Positions 1-8,889 of a stretch of DNA of 64,000 bases are shown one piece after another. The notes below the pieces were generated by a model. It was not told the DNA's origin, searched no databases, and saw only the letters and a list, made by a program, of their open reading frames with translations. Each line of letters opens with the position of its first letter. Within the stretch, counting starts at the first letter, position 1. A program made the position numbers and the translations under genes. The DNA comes from Betaproteobacteria bacterium. Its GTDB lineage: Bacteria; Pseudomonadota; Gammaproteobacteria; Burkholderiales; Casimicrobiaceae. The DNA lies in contig JADKKQ010000008.1 of assembly GCA_016720425.1 (NCBI GenBank), positions 1 to 64,000 on the forward strand, given 5' to 3'.

Positions 1-1
1 C

Positions 2-253
2 GACGAGGTGATCACGCTGTTTTCCGAGCAGACCAAGCAGGACAAGGCGCTCGCGACGGCGATCTGGAACGACTACGTCTTCGACCCGCAGATCGACGGC
101 GAATACGTCAAGGACATGGACATGATGACGGGCTACCTGGTGGCGTCGGGACGGGTCAAGTCGCCGAAGAACGTCCTCGACTACACCTTCACCGCGCCGC
201 TGGCGGCAGTGGACCCGGGATTGGTCAAGGTGCAGGGTCGGTTCAAGGGCTGA
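2..253 (+). CDS. ABC transporter substrate-binding protein, C-terminal fragment
   Basis: The reading frame is open from the window edge and stops at TGA 251-253, so only about 83 C-terminal residues are visible. The alpha-helical tail (FSEQTKQDKALATAIWNDY, then a region ending in VASGRVKSP) resembles the end of NMT1/SsuA/TauA-type periplasmic binding proteins, where a helix pair ends in a 'tG.lk.p' turn. That family assignment is from memory of the fold and rests on a short fragment. A Gfo/Idh/MocA gene follows 3 bp downstream, so it probably belongs to the same operon. The rest of the transporter lies outside the window. Confidence 0.5.
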   Translation, partial: DEVITLFSEQTKQDKALATAIWNDYVFDPQIDGEYVKDMDMMTGYLVASGRVKSPKNVLDYTFTAPLAAVDPGLVKVQGRFKG

Positions 254-256
254 CCG

Positions 257-1300
257 GTGGCCAGCGAAGCGATCGGGATCGCGGTACTCGGCGCGGGATT
301 CATCGCCGAGTACCACCTCGCCGGTCTCGCCGCGACCGGCGGCGCCTCGGTGCGGATGCTGGTCGGGCTCGCCGAAGCGAAGACTGCCGCGCTGGCGCAG
401 CGATTCGGCGTACCCGAAGTCGCCAGGGACTGGAGGGTCGCGCTGGCTCGGTCCGACGTCGATGCCGTCATCATCGCCACGCCGGACGACACCCACGAGG
501 AGATCGCCGTCGCGGCGGCCGGCGCCGGCAAGGCGATCCTGCTGCAGAAGCCCATGGCCGGCACTGCAGACGGGTGCCGCAACATCATTCGCGCCGCGGA
601 GGAGGCGGGAGTCGATCTGCAGGTCAGCTTCATGCACCGCTGGTTCGAGGAGGTCGAGCACGCCCGTGGCCTGCTTGCCGATGGCGCGATCGGCCGCGTG
701 CACAGCGTCCGCATTCGCAATGCGACCCCGGGAGCGGATTGGGGCGATTGGTTCTTCACCAAGTCGGCCGTGGCTCACGGCGTGGTCGATCAGCTCGGCG
801 TGCACGGCATCGATCTCGCCGGGCAGCTGGTGGGGACGATCCGGGATGTTTCCGCACGCACGGCCGTTCTCGTCCCGACGCGGACGCTGCGCGACGGTCG
901 CGTCATCGCTGTGGAAAACATCGATACCGCGTTCGCGATCTACGGCTTCGCCGACGGCGCGGTGGGCACGCACGAGATGTCCCAGGTGGAGATCAAGGGC
1001 TGCGACCGGTTTCGCTTCGAGCTCTATGGCGAATCTGGCACGCTGTGGCTGCGCAGCGAGCGCGGCAGACTGGCGATCTATGCGCCCCGGCGTTTCGGCG
1101 GCGAGTGGCATTGTCCGGAGCTGCCGGAGATGCCGCCGGGGCAGCGGCATCATGCGGCCTGGATCGCGGGACTCGCCGGGCGAGCACCTCGTCTCGCGAC
1201 CGCGCGGGATGCGCTGCAAGGCATGCTCGTCGTCGAAGCCATCCAGAAATCCGCCACGCAGGGAGGCGCTCGCGTCGCCGTGGACGAGGGTGGAATATGA
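257..1300 (+). CDS. Gfo/Idh/MocA family oxidoreductase (1)
   Basis: A 347-aa NAD(P)-dependent dehydrogenase-type protein, the usual family length. The N-terminal Rossmann motif is GAGFIAEYH near residue 12. The usual EKP lysine motif appears as LLQKPMAGT near residue 96, so the catalytic-type Lys is kept but Glu is replaced by Gln. The C-terminal half (RIRNATPGADWGDWFF onward) is the alpha/beta domain that binds the polyol or sugar. Start is GTG 257, 3 bp after the preceding stop. The stop overlaps the next ATG (ATGA at 1297-1300), indicating translational coupling. Substrate unknown. It is the first of three paralogues in one operon, which suggests successive oxidations or epimerisations of one carbohydrate or polyol. 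Confidence 0.85.
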   Translation: MASEAIGIAVLGAGFIAEYHLAGLAATGGASVRMLVGLAEAKTAALAQRFGVPEVARDWRVALARSDVDAVIIATPDDTHEEIAVAAAGAGKAILLQKPMAGTADGCRNIIRAAEEAGVDLQVSFMHRWFEEVEHARGLLADGAIGRVHSVRIRNATPGADWGDWFFTKSAVAHGVVDQLGVHGIDLAGQLVGTIRDVSARTAVLVPTRTLRDGRVIAVENIDTAFAIYGFADGAVGTHEMSQVEIKGCDRFRFELYGESGTLWLRSERGRLAIYAPRRFGGEWHCPELPEMPPGQRHHAAWIAGLAGRAPRLATARDALQGMLVVEAIQKSATQGGARVAVDEGGI

Positions 1301-2346
1301 GCATCGCGCGAGGCGCCGGAGGGACGCCGCGGGTAGGCGTGCTCTCGTTCGCGCACTATCACGCCAACTTCTGGAGCGAGGTGTTCGCCGCGCGCGGTGC
1401 GCTGGCCGGCATCTGGGATCCGGACCCGGCCCGGGGTCGCGAAGCGGCCGGCCGCTTCGGCACGACCAGCTTCGACGACATCGGCGAGCTGTTCGCGCGC
1501 TGCAATGCGGTCGCGATCTGCAGCACGACGAACGCGCACGCGCCGCTGATCGAGCGCGCGGCGGCTTGCGGTCTCGCGATCCTCTGCGAGAAGCCGCTCG
1601 GTGCGAGCCTCGATGACTGCGAGCGCAGTGCCCGGGCCGTGCGGGCGTCCGGGGTGACGTTCATGCAGAGCTTTCCCAAGCGATTCGATCCCGCGTCGCA
1701 TTACCTGCGCGAGCTCGTCGCGACCCATGACCTTGGGCGCATTGCGCTGGTGCGAATCCGGCACGGCCACTTCTACGGACTGCAGCCCGACTTCAAGGAC
1801 CGTTGGTACGTGGACCCTGTCCTTTCGGGCGGCGGCGCACTGCTCGACGAAGGAGTGCACGGCGCGGACCTGCTCGCCTGGCTGTTCGGCATGCCGGAGT
1901 CGGTCACCGCGGTCGTCAGCAGTGCGGCGCTGGGACTGCCGGTCGAGGATCTCGGGATCGCCACCTTCACCTTTCCCTCGGGGCTCGTCGCCGAACTCAC
2001 GGCGAGCTTTGGCTTCGTCGCCGCCGACGTGTCCATCGAGCTCTATGGCACCGAGGGAACGGTGCTGGTCGCCGGTGTCGATCTCGCGTCCCGCGACATC
2101 ACGCACGACGGCTACGTGCGGCGGTTTCGGAACGATCAGCCCGAGCGTCGCTGGCAGGTCGTGCCGGTCACCCCGCGCTTCAAGCTCGGTGCGTTTCACG
2201 AGCAGAACGCGGCAGTGTTCCTGGATTGCATCGAGCACGGAACACCTCCCCCCGTCTCCATCGACGACGGTGTGCGTGCCTTCCGCATGATCCACGCGGC
2301 CTACGAGGCAGCACGCACCGGACGGCGCCAGAGGATCATCCCATGA
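1297..2346 (+). CDS. Gfo/Idh/MocA family oxidoreductase (2)
   Basis: A 349-aa protein. The N-terminal nucleotide-binding strand (PRVGVLSFAHYHANFW) departs from the strict GxGxxG pattern. A clear CEKPLGAS motif holds the conserved Lys, and the GGGALLDEGVHGADLL segment carries the conserved Asp/His of the active site. It starts at the ATG of the ATGA overlap with the preceding gene and ends in another ATGA overlap with the dienelactone-hydrolase-like gene. Likely cytoplasmic and acting on the same unknown substrate series as its neighbours. The SFAHYHANFW N-terminus resembles the subgroup often found beside sugar-phosphate isomerase and ABC sugar transport genes; that is an inference. Confidence 0.82.
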   Translation: MSIARGAGGTPRVGVLSFAHYHANFWSEVFAARGALAGIWDPDPARGREAAGRFGTTSFDDIGELFARCNAVAICSTTNAHAPLIERAAACGLAILCEKPLGASLDDCERSARAVRASGVTFMQSFPKRFDPASHYLRELVATHDLGRIALVRIRHGHFYGLQPDFKDRWYVDPVLSGGGALLDEGVHGADLLAWLFGMPESVTAVVSSAALGLPVEDLGIATFTFPSGLVAELTASFGFVAADVSIELYGTEGTVLVAGVDLASRDITHDGYVRRFRNDQPERRWQVVPVTPRFKLGAFHEQNAAVFLDCIEHGTPPPVSIDDGVRAFRMIHAAYEAARTGRRQRIIP

Positions 2347-3089
2347 CGGCCAGGTCGACCGAGCCCTTCCGCCAGCGGATGCACTTCGAGTTCGAGGGCG
2401 CCCGCATTCCGGTTCACGTCGTCCTGCCGGCGTCGCCCCCGCGATTGACGGTGATCATGCTGGGCGGCATCTGGAGCGTCACCCCGCACCTCGAGGATCT
2501 GTGCGATCGCCTGGCGGACGCCGGGTTCGGCGCCATCGCGCCCTGCCAGTTCCGCGGTGTGGGCATACCGGCGCGTGATGCGCCGGCCGAGGCGCTGCGC
2601 CAGACGTTTCTCGATTTCGACGATCGCCGCTGCACCCGGGACCTGCGGGCCATCGTTCGGGCAGCGAGTCTAGGCAGCTTCGGCTTCGCTCCCGGGGCAC
2701 TCGTGCCGTGCGGCTTCTGCCTGGGTGGTCGCTTCGCTCACACTTTGGGCGCCGTGAGCGAGCATGTCGCCGGGGTCGTCAATTTTTATGGACGGCTGCG
2801 GTTTGCGCGGCAGGCGATCAAGCCGTTCCTGCCGATCGAGCTCACGCACTTGATCGAAGTTCCCTATCTGGGTCACTTCGCCGAGAGCGATTCGCTGATT
2901 CCCGCCGAGGACGTGGATGAACTGCGGGTCGCGCTCGGCGAGCGCGGACTTCGGCATCGCATCGCGGTGTACCCGGGCACCGTCCACGGCTTCGTCGATC
3001 CGCTGCGTCCCGCGGAGCACCACCCGCAGGCTGCTTCCGTCGCATGGGCTGCGACACTCGACTTCCTTCGCGATCTCTCGAACCCATGA
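2343..3089 (+). CDS. Dienelactone hydrolase family protein
   Basis: A 248-aa alpha/beta-hydrolase. The nucleophile motif is GFCLGG (G-x-C-x-G-G), as in dienelactone hydrolase, with Cys as nucleophile. The acidic member probably lies in GHFAESDSLIP and the His in TVHGF near residue 217, giving a Cys-Asp-His triad. Length fits DLH (about 240 aa). Coupled by ATGA overlaps to Gfo/Idh/MocA genes on both sides, so in this setting it more likely opens a sugar lactone or similar ester than a chloroaromatic dienelactone. That is inference; the substrate cannot be read from sequence. Confidence 0.82.
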   Translation: MTARSTEPFRQRMHFEFEGARIPVHVVLPASPPRLTVIMLGGIWSVTPHLEDLCDRLADAGFGAIAPCQFRGVGIPARDAPAEALRQTFLDFDDRRCTRDLRAIVRAASLGSFGFAPGALVPCGFCLGGRFAHTLGAVSEHVAGVVNFYGRLRFARQAIKPFLPIELTHLIEVPYLGHFAESDSLIPAEDVDELRVALGERGLRHRIAVYPGTVHGFVDPLRPAEHHPQAASVAWAATLDFLRDLSNP

Positions 3090-4099
3090 ACACTTCTGCA
3101 CCGATTTCCGTCCTGATGATCGGTTGCGGCGCCTTTGCGCGCCGTTACCATGTCCCTGCATTCGACGACGACGGTGCGGTTTCCATCGCCGGCATCTTCG
3201 ACCCGTTTCCCACTCCGTCGACGCGTGCCCTGGCCGAGCGCTGCGGTGCGCCACTCACCGCGCGCATCGAGGGCCTGCCGCGACCCGAGGGCTTGTCCTT
3301 TGCGCTGATCACCACCCCGCACATGCTCCACGCGGAGCACATCGCGACGATGCTGGAGCGGCGCATGAACGTGCTGGTCGACAAGCCCTATGTCATGACG
3401 GCAGCCGACGCGGTACGGCTGGCCGAGCGCGCCGACGCGATCGGCGTCGTCAACGCGGTCGCCTACAACCGGCGCTTCGACCGGGGCTGCCTGCGCGCAA
3501 GGGAAATATTGCGCGCGGGTGGGATTGGCGAGGTCCGCTTCGTGCAGACGGTCCAGCTGGGATACGAGCGGGCAGGGTGGTTCCTCGACCCGGCATTGGG
3601 CGGTGGCGGCCCCTATACCGGACGGGCCACGCACATGGCGGATCTCGTCCCGTGGCTGCTCGGACGCGCGCCTACGGCGTTGCGCAGCCGCCTGCGGCTT
3701 GCCTCGGCGACGCGCAGCGACCACGGCGGATTCATCGAGCTGAAGTTCGGCGATCTCGAGTGTCAGGTCACCTGTATCGAGGAAGGCTGGCACATGTGGG
3801 ATGAGGTGCGCATCTTCGGCGACGACGGCCTGATCGAACTGCGGCGACCGCTTGCGGCGCCGATCGGCTGGCAGCTCACGTGGCTCTCCCATCGCGGGGA
3901 GCGGAGCGAATCGCTGGCTGCGGACAGCCATCCGGGGGACGCGACACGCGATTTCCTCCGGGTTCTGCGCGAAGGCGGCAAGCCCGCCTGCACGTTCGCC
4001 GAAGCGGTGGCCAGTGCGCGCATCGTCGAACTTGCATTTGCCGCCGCCCGCGACGAGGGCCGGTGGGTCGACATCGCCGCGGCCCAAGTTCCAACCTGA
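3086..4099 (+). CDS. Gfo/Idh/MocA family oxidoreductase (3)
   Basis: A 337-aa protein. I use ATG 3086 because it overlaps the upstream stop as ATGA and places the Rossmann motif (MIGCGAFARRYH) at residue 13; the frame stays open further upstream but overlaps the hydrolase gene. The Lys motif reads DKPYVMT and the second-domain motif is GGGPYTGRATHMADLV. Third dehydrogenase-like paralogue in the operon. It is clearly diverged from the other two, so probably not a recent duplication. A RidA gene follows 11 bp downstream. Confidence 0.83.
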   Translation: MNTSAPISVLMIGCGAFARRYHVPAFDDDGAVSIAGIFDPFPTPSTRALAERCGAPLTARIEGLPRPEGLSFALITTPHMLHAEHIATMLERRMNVLVDKPYVMTAADAVRLAERADAIGVVNAVAYNRRFDRGCLRAREILRAGGIGEVRFVQTVQLGYERAGWFLDPALGGGGPYTGRATHMADLVPWLLGRAPTALRSRLRLASATRSDHGGFIELKFGDLECQVTCIEEGWHMWDEVRIFGDDGLIELRRPLAAPIGWQLTWLSHRGERSESLAADSHPGDATRDFLRVLREGGKPACTFAEAVASARIVELAFAAARDEGRWVDIAAAQVPT

Positions 4100-4110
4100 G
4101 GGAGACCACC

Positions 4111-4455
4111 ATGATTCAGCGCCTGCAGCCGGGCCCCCGGCTTTCCGCCGCCGTCGTGCACGGCGGAGTCGTTTACATTTCAGGGCAGGTGCCGGACACG
4201 CTGCACGCGGACGTCGCCACGCAGACGCGGGAGATCCTGGCGAAGATCGATCGGCTGCTGAGCGAAGCGGGCAGCGACAAGGCTCGCCTGCTGAACGTCA
4301 ACGTCTGGCTTGCCGACATCATCACGTTCGAACAGATGAACCAGGTGTGGGAAGCGTGGCTCCCTGCCGGACAGCCGCCGGCCCGAGCCACCGTCGAAGC
4401 GCGCATCGCCAATCCGGGATATCGCGTCGAGATCGCTGCGATCGCGGCGCTGTAG
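4111..4455 (+). CDS. RidA family protein
   Basis: A 114-aa Rid (YjgF/YER057c/UK114) protein. The C-terminal block PPARATVEARIANP followed by VEIAAIA matches the family signature, and the Arg of PPARATVE lines up with the catalytic Arg105 of E. coli RidA. Enzymes with this Arg hydrolyse reactive enamine/imine intermediates made by PLP enzymes. A good ribosome site (GGAG, 4101-4104) precedes ATG 4111. It ends the Gfo/Idh operon and lies upstream of a PLP-dependent enzyme, which fits an imine-clearing role. A C-terminal remnant of another RidA lies at about 17000-17060. Confidence 0.88.
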   Translation: MIQRLQPGPRLSAAVVHGGVVYISGQVPDTLHADVATQTREILAKIDRLLSEAGSDKARLLNVNVWLADIITFEQMNQVWEAWLPAGQPPARATVEARIANPGYRVEIAAIAAL

Positions 4456-4458
4456 CCC

Positions 4459-4567
4459 AGGCGGCGACGTCGGTCTCAATCAGCGCCGCGAAGTCCTGCG
4501 GGGTGATGATCACCACTTCGTCGCCGTCGGCGCGCAGCTTGTTCCGCGTTTCCCGGGCGTCCGAGTC
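4459..4567 (-). pseudogene. C-terminal remnant of a Bug/TctC-type solute receptor
   Basis: Read on the minus strand from about 4567, the frame encodes ARETRNKLRADGDEVVI then ITPQDFAALIETDVAAWA and a stop near 4456. This matches the conserved C-terminal end of tripartite tricarboxylate receptor (Bug) proteins: Lys-Leu, Gly, then a 'TPeeFaa.i..D.akWa' helix. No upstream body is present; the frame runs into non-homologous sequence towards the D-threonine-aldolase-like gene. I read it as the stranded tail of a deleted gene. Too short for certainty. Confidence 0.5.
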
Positions 4568-4591
4568 CGACGTCGGGGATGTCGCTGCAAT

Positions 4592-4610
4592 TGTCTAGAT
4601 GTCTGGACAT
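4592..4610. promoter_or_regulatory. Possible GntR-type operator (GTCTAGA and ATGTC-TG-GACAT)
   Basis: Between the Bug remnant and the PLP enzyme gene lies GTCTAGA at 4593-4599, running into the perfect 5-2-5 inverted repeat ATGTC-TG-GACAT at 4599-4610. It is an AT-richer island in GC-rich DNA, about 80 bp before the likely start of the D-threonine-aldolase-like gene. GntR-family regulators often bind GTC-n-GAC or GTnTAGAC-like sites. No such regulator is in the window, so the assignment is tentative. Confidence 0.35.
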
Positions 4611-4689
4611 ATGGTAGTCTCGATTGTGCACGATGCGCAATCCGCGCGTCGTGCCCGCGCCAGTCAGAGCGTCGAAGCGAGGTGACGCC

Positions 4690-5985
4690 GTGCCCATGGA
4701 ATCGCCGCTTGAGCCCTTGCTCGATGGTCGGACCAAGGGTTTTCCGGCGGCCGCCGGGTCGCTGCGGCTCGGTCAGGTCGGAAGCGCGGGCTGGAACGTG
4801 CTCGCCGAGGATCTGCCGTTGCCGCTCGCGGTGCTGAAGGAGACGGCACTGCGGCACAACTCCGCGTGGATGCGGGCATTCCAGGACCTGACGGGCGTTG
4901 CCCTCGCGCCGCACGGCAAGACGTCGATGAGCCCCCAGCTCTTCCGGCGGCAGCTCGACGACGGTGCCTGGGGCATCACGGTCGCCACCGTGCAGCAGCT
5001 GCGTGTGTGCCGGGCGTACGGTGTCACGCGAGTTCTCATGGCCAACCAGCTGGTCGGGCGCCAGGCGATCACCTACGTGCTCGACGAGCTCGCGCGCAAC
5101 CCGACGTTCGTGTTCTATGCGTTGGCCGATTCGGTCGCGGCGGTCGACGCGTTGGCGGCCGCAGCGGCAGTGCGCCGGCCGGGACGCTCGCTCGATCTCC
5201 TGGTCGAGTGCGGCGTCAACGGCGGACGCGCCGGCTGCCGCAGTCTGGCTGCAGCGCTTGCGGTCGCGCGCCGCATCAAGGCCGCCGAGCCCTATCTGCG
5301 CCTCGCCGGGGTGGAGGGCTACGAAGGCTCCGTGCCGGGGCCGACGCCAGACCAGCAGGAACGGCGCATCGCCGAATTCGTCGGATTCGTGGGCGAAGTC
5401 GCCGAGTGTTGCGCCGACGAGGGCCTGTTCGGCGCGGACCCGGTGATCCTCAGCGCCGGCGGGTCGGCCTATTTCGACATGGTCACCTCCCTGCCGCGCC
5501 AGCTCGGCCCCCGTGCAACGCAGGTCGTCATCCGCAGCGGCTGCTACCTGACCCACGACTCCGATGCCTATGCGCGGGCGGCGGTGCGCATGCGCGAGCG
5601 CACGCCGGCCATCGCCAGTCTCGGCGAGGGCCTGCGCGATGCGCTCGAGGTGTGGTCTTACGTGCAGTCGACGCCCGAAGCGGGCCTGGCAATTCTCACC
5701 ATGGGCAAGCGCGACGTGTCGCACGACCTGCACCTTCCCTACGCCCGAGTCGCCTTGCGACCCGGGCGCGATGCGCGGCCGCGGCAGTTGCCGCCAGACT
5801 GCGAGGTCACGGCGCTCAACGACCAGCACGCTTACCTGCGGACCACGGAGGGCGCCGACCTGGCCGTCGGCGACATGATCGGATGCGCCATATCCCATCC
5901 CTGCACGACGTTCGACAAGTGGCGCTTTCTGCCGATCGTCGACGACGACTACGACGTCGTCGACGCCGTGGCGACGTATTTCTGA
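4690..5985 (+). CDS. D-threonine aldolase/D-serine dehydratase-like PLP enzyme
   Basis: About 431 aa, fold-type III (alanine racemase-like) PLP enzyme. HGKT near residue 77 holds the PLP Lys. SHPCTTFDKW near residue 403 supplies the His and Cys that bind the divalent metal in D-threonine aldolase and eukaryotic-type D-serine dehydratase. I choose GTG 4690 because GAGG (4679-4682) sits 7 bp before it; ATG 4696 is an alternative, and the frame also has an upstream ATG at 4624. Probably deaminates or cleaves a D-beta-hydroxy amino acid. It lies between RidA and a sulfatase, so it may act on an amino-containing product of the same pathway (inference). Confidence 0.78.
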   Translation: MPMESPLEPLLDGRTKGFPAAAGSLRLGQVGSAGWNVLAEDLPLPLAVLKETALRHNSAWMRAFQDLTGVALAPHGKTSMSPQLFRRQLDDGAWGITVATVQQLRVCRAYGVTRVLMANQLVGRQAITYVLDELARNPTFVFYALADSVAAVDALAAAAAVRRPGRSLDLLVECGVNGGRAGCRSLAAALAVARRIKAAEPYLRLAGVEGYEGSVPGPTPDQQERRIAEFVGFVGEVAECCADEGLFGADPVILSAGGSAYFDMVTSLPRQLGPRATQVVIRSGCYLTHDSDAYARAAVRMRERTPAIASLGEGLRDALEVWSYVQSTPEAGLAILTMGKRDVSHDLHLPYARVALRPGRDARPRQLPPDCEVTALNDQHAYLRTTEGADLAVGDMIGCAISHPCTTFDKWRFLPIVDDDYDVVDAVATYF

Positions 5986-5998
5986 CAGGTGGTTGACG

Positions 5999-7456
5999 AT
6001 GATGGACCCCAGGAATCTCCTCATCCTGATGTCGGACGAGCACAACCCCAAGGTCATGGGCTGCGCCGGCAACGAAATCATCCGCACGCCCAATCTGGAC
6101 GCGTTGGCGCGCGAGGGAACGCGCTTCACCTCGGCCTACACGACCTGTCCGATTTGCGTTCCGGCCCGTGCCTCGTTCGCGGTGGGCAAGTATGTTCACC
6201 AGATCGGCTACTGGGACAACGCCGACGCCTACGACGGCGCCATTCCGAGCTGGCATCACCTGCTGCGAGACCGGGGTCACGAGGTCGTGTCGATCGGCAA
6301 GCTGCACTTCCGCGGGGCGCCGGGTGACGATCACGGCTTCACGACCGAGATCGTCCCGATGCACGTGATCGACGGCATCGGCGACGTGAAGGGCCTGGTG
6401 CGCGAGAACATCCCCAGGCGACGGGGCGGCGACAAGATGGCCCGGCTCGCCGGCCCGGGCGAATCGCCCTACACCGTCTACGATCGCGACATCGCCGCGC
6501 GCGCGCAGATCTGGCTGCATGAAGCCGCCAAGCGGGTCCACGACAAGCCGTGGGTGCTGTTCGTGTCGTTCGTGGCGCCGCACTTTCCGCTGACCGCTCC
6601 TCCCGAGTGGTATTACCAGTATGCCGACCGCGACTTGCCGCTGCCGAAGCAGTACGGTCACGACGTACGCCCCCACCATCCGTTTCTCGACGACTACGAG
6701 CGCGTCGTCGACTACGACCGTCACTTCCGCGATCGCGACGACATTCAGCGGGCGTTGGCCGGATACTACGGACTGGTCAGCGCGACCGACGAGCACATCG
6801 GGCACGTGCTGGCAGCGTTGAGGCAAAGCGGACTCGAGGGCGCGACGCGGGTTCTGTACACCAGCGATCACGGGGACAATCTCGGCGCCCGCGGACTGTG
6901 GGGAAAGTCGACCTTCTTCGAGGAGTCGGCGGGCGTCCCGCTCATCCTTGCGGGAGACGGCATTCCGGCGGGCATCGAGCGGGCGACCCCGGTCAGCCTG
7001 GTCGACGTCTACCCGTTCGTCTTCGAGTGTGTCGGTGCAACGGCACCCGACGACCGCGAGCTTCCCGGCATCTCGCTGGCGGCACTCGCCGCGGGCCAGG
7101 TCCCCGACCGGGCCGTGGTGAGCGAGTATCACGCGACGACTTCCGTGGCGGGCGCCTACATGTTGCGCGAGGGAGACTTCAAGTACGTCCATTACGTGGC
7201 GTATCCTGCACAGCTGTACGATCTGCAACGAGATCCGGAGGAGTTGCACGACGTCGCCGGGGAGCCCGCCTACGCGGAGACGCTCGCCCGTCTGCGGCGC
7301 CGATTGCTGGAGATCCTCGATCCGGACGAAGTGGACGCGCGTGCCAAGCGCAGACAGGCCGAGCTGTTGGAGCGCCACGGGGGGCGTGACGTCGCGCTTG
7401 CCCGGGGCGATCTGGGCTTCACCCCGGCGCCGGGCACCGAGCCGGAAATCGACTAA
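5999..7456 (+). CDS. Sulfatase (arylsulfatase/choline-sulfatase-like)
   Basis: A 485-aa alkaline-phosphatase-superfamily protein. The N-terminal metal motif is LMSDEHNP. The sulfatase signature C-V-P-A-R at residues 53-57 has the Cys that is oxidised to formylglycine by an activating enzyme (not in the window). A second metal site is YTSDHGDNLG near residue 292. No signal peptide is evident, so it is probably cytoplasmic, as choline sulfatases are. AGGTGG (5987-5992) precedes ATG 5999; the tandem ATG at 6002 is equally possible. An ABC sugar importer follows, which suggests a sulfated substrate is imported and desulfated (inference). Phosphonate monoester hydrolases share this fold and the C-x-P-x-R motif and cannot be ruled out. 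Confidence 0.82.
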   Translation: MMDPRNLLILMSDEHNPKVMGCAGNEIIRTPNLDALAREGTRFTSAYTTCPICVPARASFAVGKYVHQIGYWDNADAYDGAIPSWHHLLRDRGHEVVSIGKLHFRGAPGDDHGFTTEIVPMHVIDGIGDVKGLVRENIPRRRGGDKMARLAGPGESPYTVYDRDIAARAQIWLHEAAKRVHDKPWVLFVSFVAPHFPLTAPPEWYYQYADRDLPLPKQYGHDVRPHHPFLDDYERVVDYDRHFRDRDDIQRALAGYYGLVSATDEHIGHVLAALRQSGLEGATRVLYTSDHGDNLGARGLWGKSTFFEESAGVPLILAGDGIPAGIERATPVSLVDVYPFVFECVGATAPDDRELPGISLAALAAGQVPDRAVVSEYHATTSVAGAYMLREGDFKYVHYVAYPAQLYDLQRDPEELHDVAGEPAYAETLARLRRRLLEILDPDEVDARAKRRQAELLERHGGRDVALARGDLGFTPAPGTEPEID

Positions 7457-7492
7457 CCGCGGTCAGCGCACTGCCCGCCACCAGGAGGAAAC

Positions 7493-8878
7493 ATGATCTC
7501 TCGCCATGGAACACCCGAGCACCTGCCGGTTCGCCCGTTCGTTGCCCTGGTCGCGCTCGCCGTGAGCGTGGCGACGTTTCTCTGGGCAGGCACCGCCTTC
7601 GCGCAAGCGAGCGCAGCGTGGCCCAGGGTCTCGCCGATCACCATCGTGATCAACCAGTCTCCGTGGTTCGGCGGATTCAGCAAAGTCGTCGAAGCGTATG
7701 AAAAGGAGACCGGCAACAAGGTCACCCTGGACGTCAACCCGTTTGCCGGCAGCGGCGAGAAGCAGCGCAACTCGGTCCGGTCGAAGGAAGGGCAGTTCGA
7801 CATCCTGGTGATGAATTCGGCATGGCTCGCCGAGTTCTACCACGGCGGCTTCCTGACGCCGCTGAACACCATCGATCCGGCGTTCAAGCTCGACCCGCAG
7901 GTGATGAGTTACGACGACACCGGCTACTGGGACGCGGCAAGAAAGAGCAACAACGCGAAGACCGGCGTGGTCTACGGGGTCCCGATCAACGGCAACATCC
8001 AGGTGCTCTATTACCGGGCGGACCTGTACGAAAAGGCCGGCCTGAAGGTCCCGCAGACGTGGGAAGAGCTCGCCGCCAATGCGAAGGCGCTGAACAGCCC
8101 GCCCAACGTCTACGGCATGGTCCAGCGCGGTGCACGCAGCGCCTCCGACATCTCCTACGACTGGATGCCCTACCTGCACAGCCACAACGGCGCGATCTTC
8201 AAGGACGAGAAGGCGGGCGATTTCACGGTCACCATCAACAGCCCCGAGGCAAGGCAGGCACTGGACGTGTACGTCAACCTGGCGAAGACCGTGGGCCCGC
8301 CCAATCCGGGCAGCTACGGCCAGGCACAGGTCATCCAGGCGCTGCTGACCGGCAAGGCGGCGCACGCGACCCCGGTCATCGCCGCGTGGCCACAGCTCGA
8401 CGACGCGACCAAGTCGGCCGTGGTCGGCAAGGTGAACGTCGCTGTGTTGCCGCACGGCCCGGGGGGCAGGACCACGCCGACGCTGGGTCACTTCATCGGC
8501 GGAATCCCGAACAACATCCCCAAGGACCGGCAAGTGGCCGCACTGGCGTTCCTGCGCTGGTTCCAGTCCTACGACGCCCAGGTCAAATACGCGCAGACCG
8601 GACAACCGCCGATCCGCAGCGATGTCTACGCAGCGGCGTTCATGAAGACGCCGGAGTATCGCTGGTCACCGGCGGTCCTCGCGAGCCTGCCCAACGCGAA
8701 GATGATGTACACGGTGCCGGAAGGCCCGCAGATCGCGTCGGTGCTCGAGTTGCGCCTCAATCAGGCGGTGCTGGGCGAGAAGACGACGGCCGACGCATTG
8801 AACACCGCCGCCGCAGAGATCCACGACCTCATGCAGAAGGCGGGCTACAAGACCGCGCGACTGCCGCCGCTCAAGTAG
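7493..8878 (+). CDS. ABC sugar transporter, extracellular solute-binding protein (family 1)
   Basis: A 461-aa periplasmic binding protein. The N-terminal segment VALAVSVATFLWAG followed by TAFAQA is a Sec signal peptide with cleavage near residue 36. The body (NPFAGSGEKQRNSVRSKEG, VVYGVPINGNIQVLYYR, YEKAGLKVPQTWEEL) is typical of UgpB/MalE-type family 1 receptors. AGGAGG at 7484-7489 precedes ATG 7493. Two permease genes follow; no ATPase gene is linked, so it must borrow a shared MsmK/UgpC-like ATPase. Confidence 0.85.
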   Translation: MISRHGTPEHLPVRPFVALVALAVSVATFLWAGTAFAQASAAWPRVSPITIVINQSPWFGGFSKVVEAYEKETGNKVTLDVNPFAGSGEKQRNSVRSKEGQFDILVMNSAWLAEFYHGGFLTPLNTIDPAFKLDPQVMSYDDTGYWDAARKSNNAKTGVVYGVPINGNIQVLYYRADLYEKAGLKVPQTWEELAANAKALNSPPNVYGMVQRGARSASDISYDWMPYLHSHNGAIFKDEKAGDFTVTINSPEARQALDVYVNLAKTVGPPNPGSYGQAQVIQALLTGKAAHATPVIAAWPQLDDATKSAVVGKVNVAVLPHGPGGRTTPTLGHFIGGIPNNIPKDRQVAALAFLRWFQSYDAQVKYAQTGQPPIRSDVYAAAFMKTPEYRWSPAVLASLPNAKMMYTVPEGPQIASVLELRLNQAVLGEKTTADALNTAAAEIHDLMQKAGYKTARLPPLK

Positions 8879-8889
8879 CCTTCGCCTCG

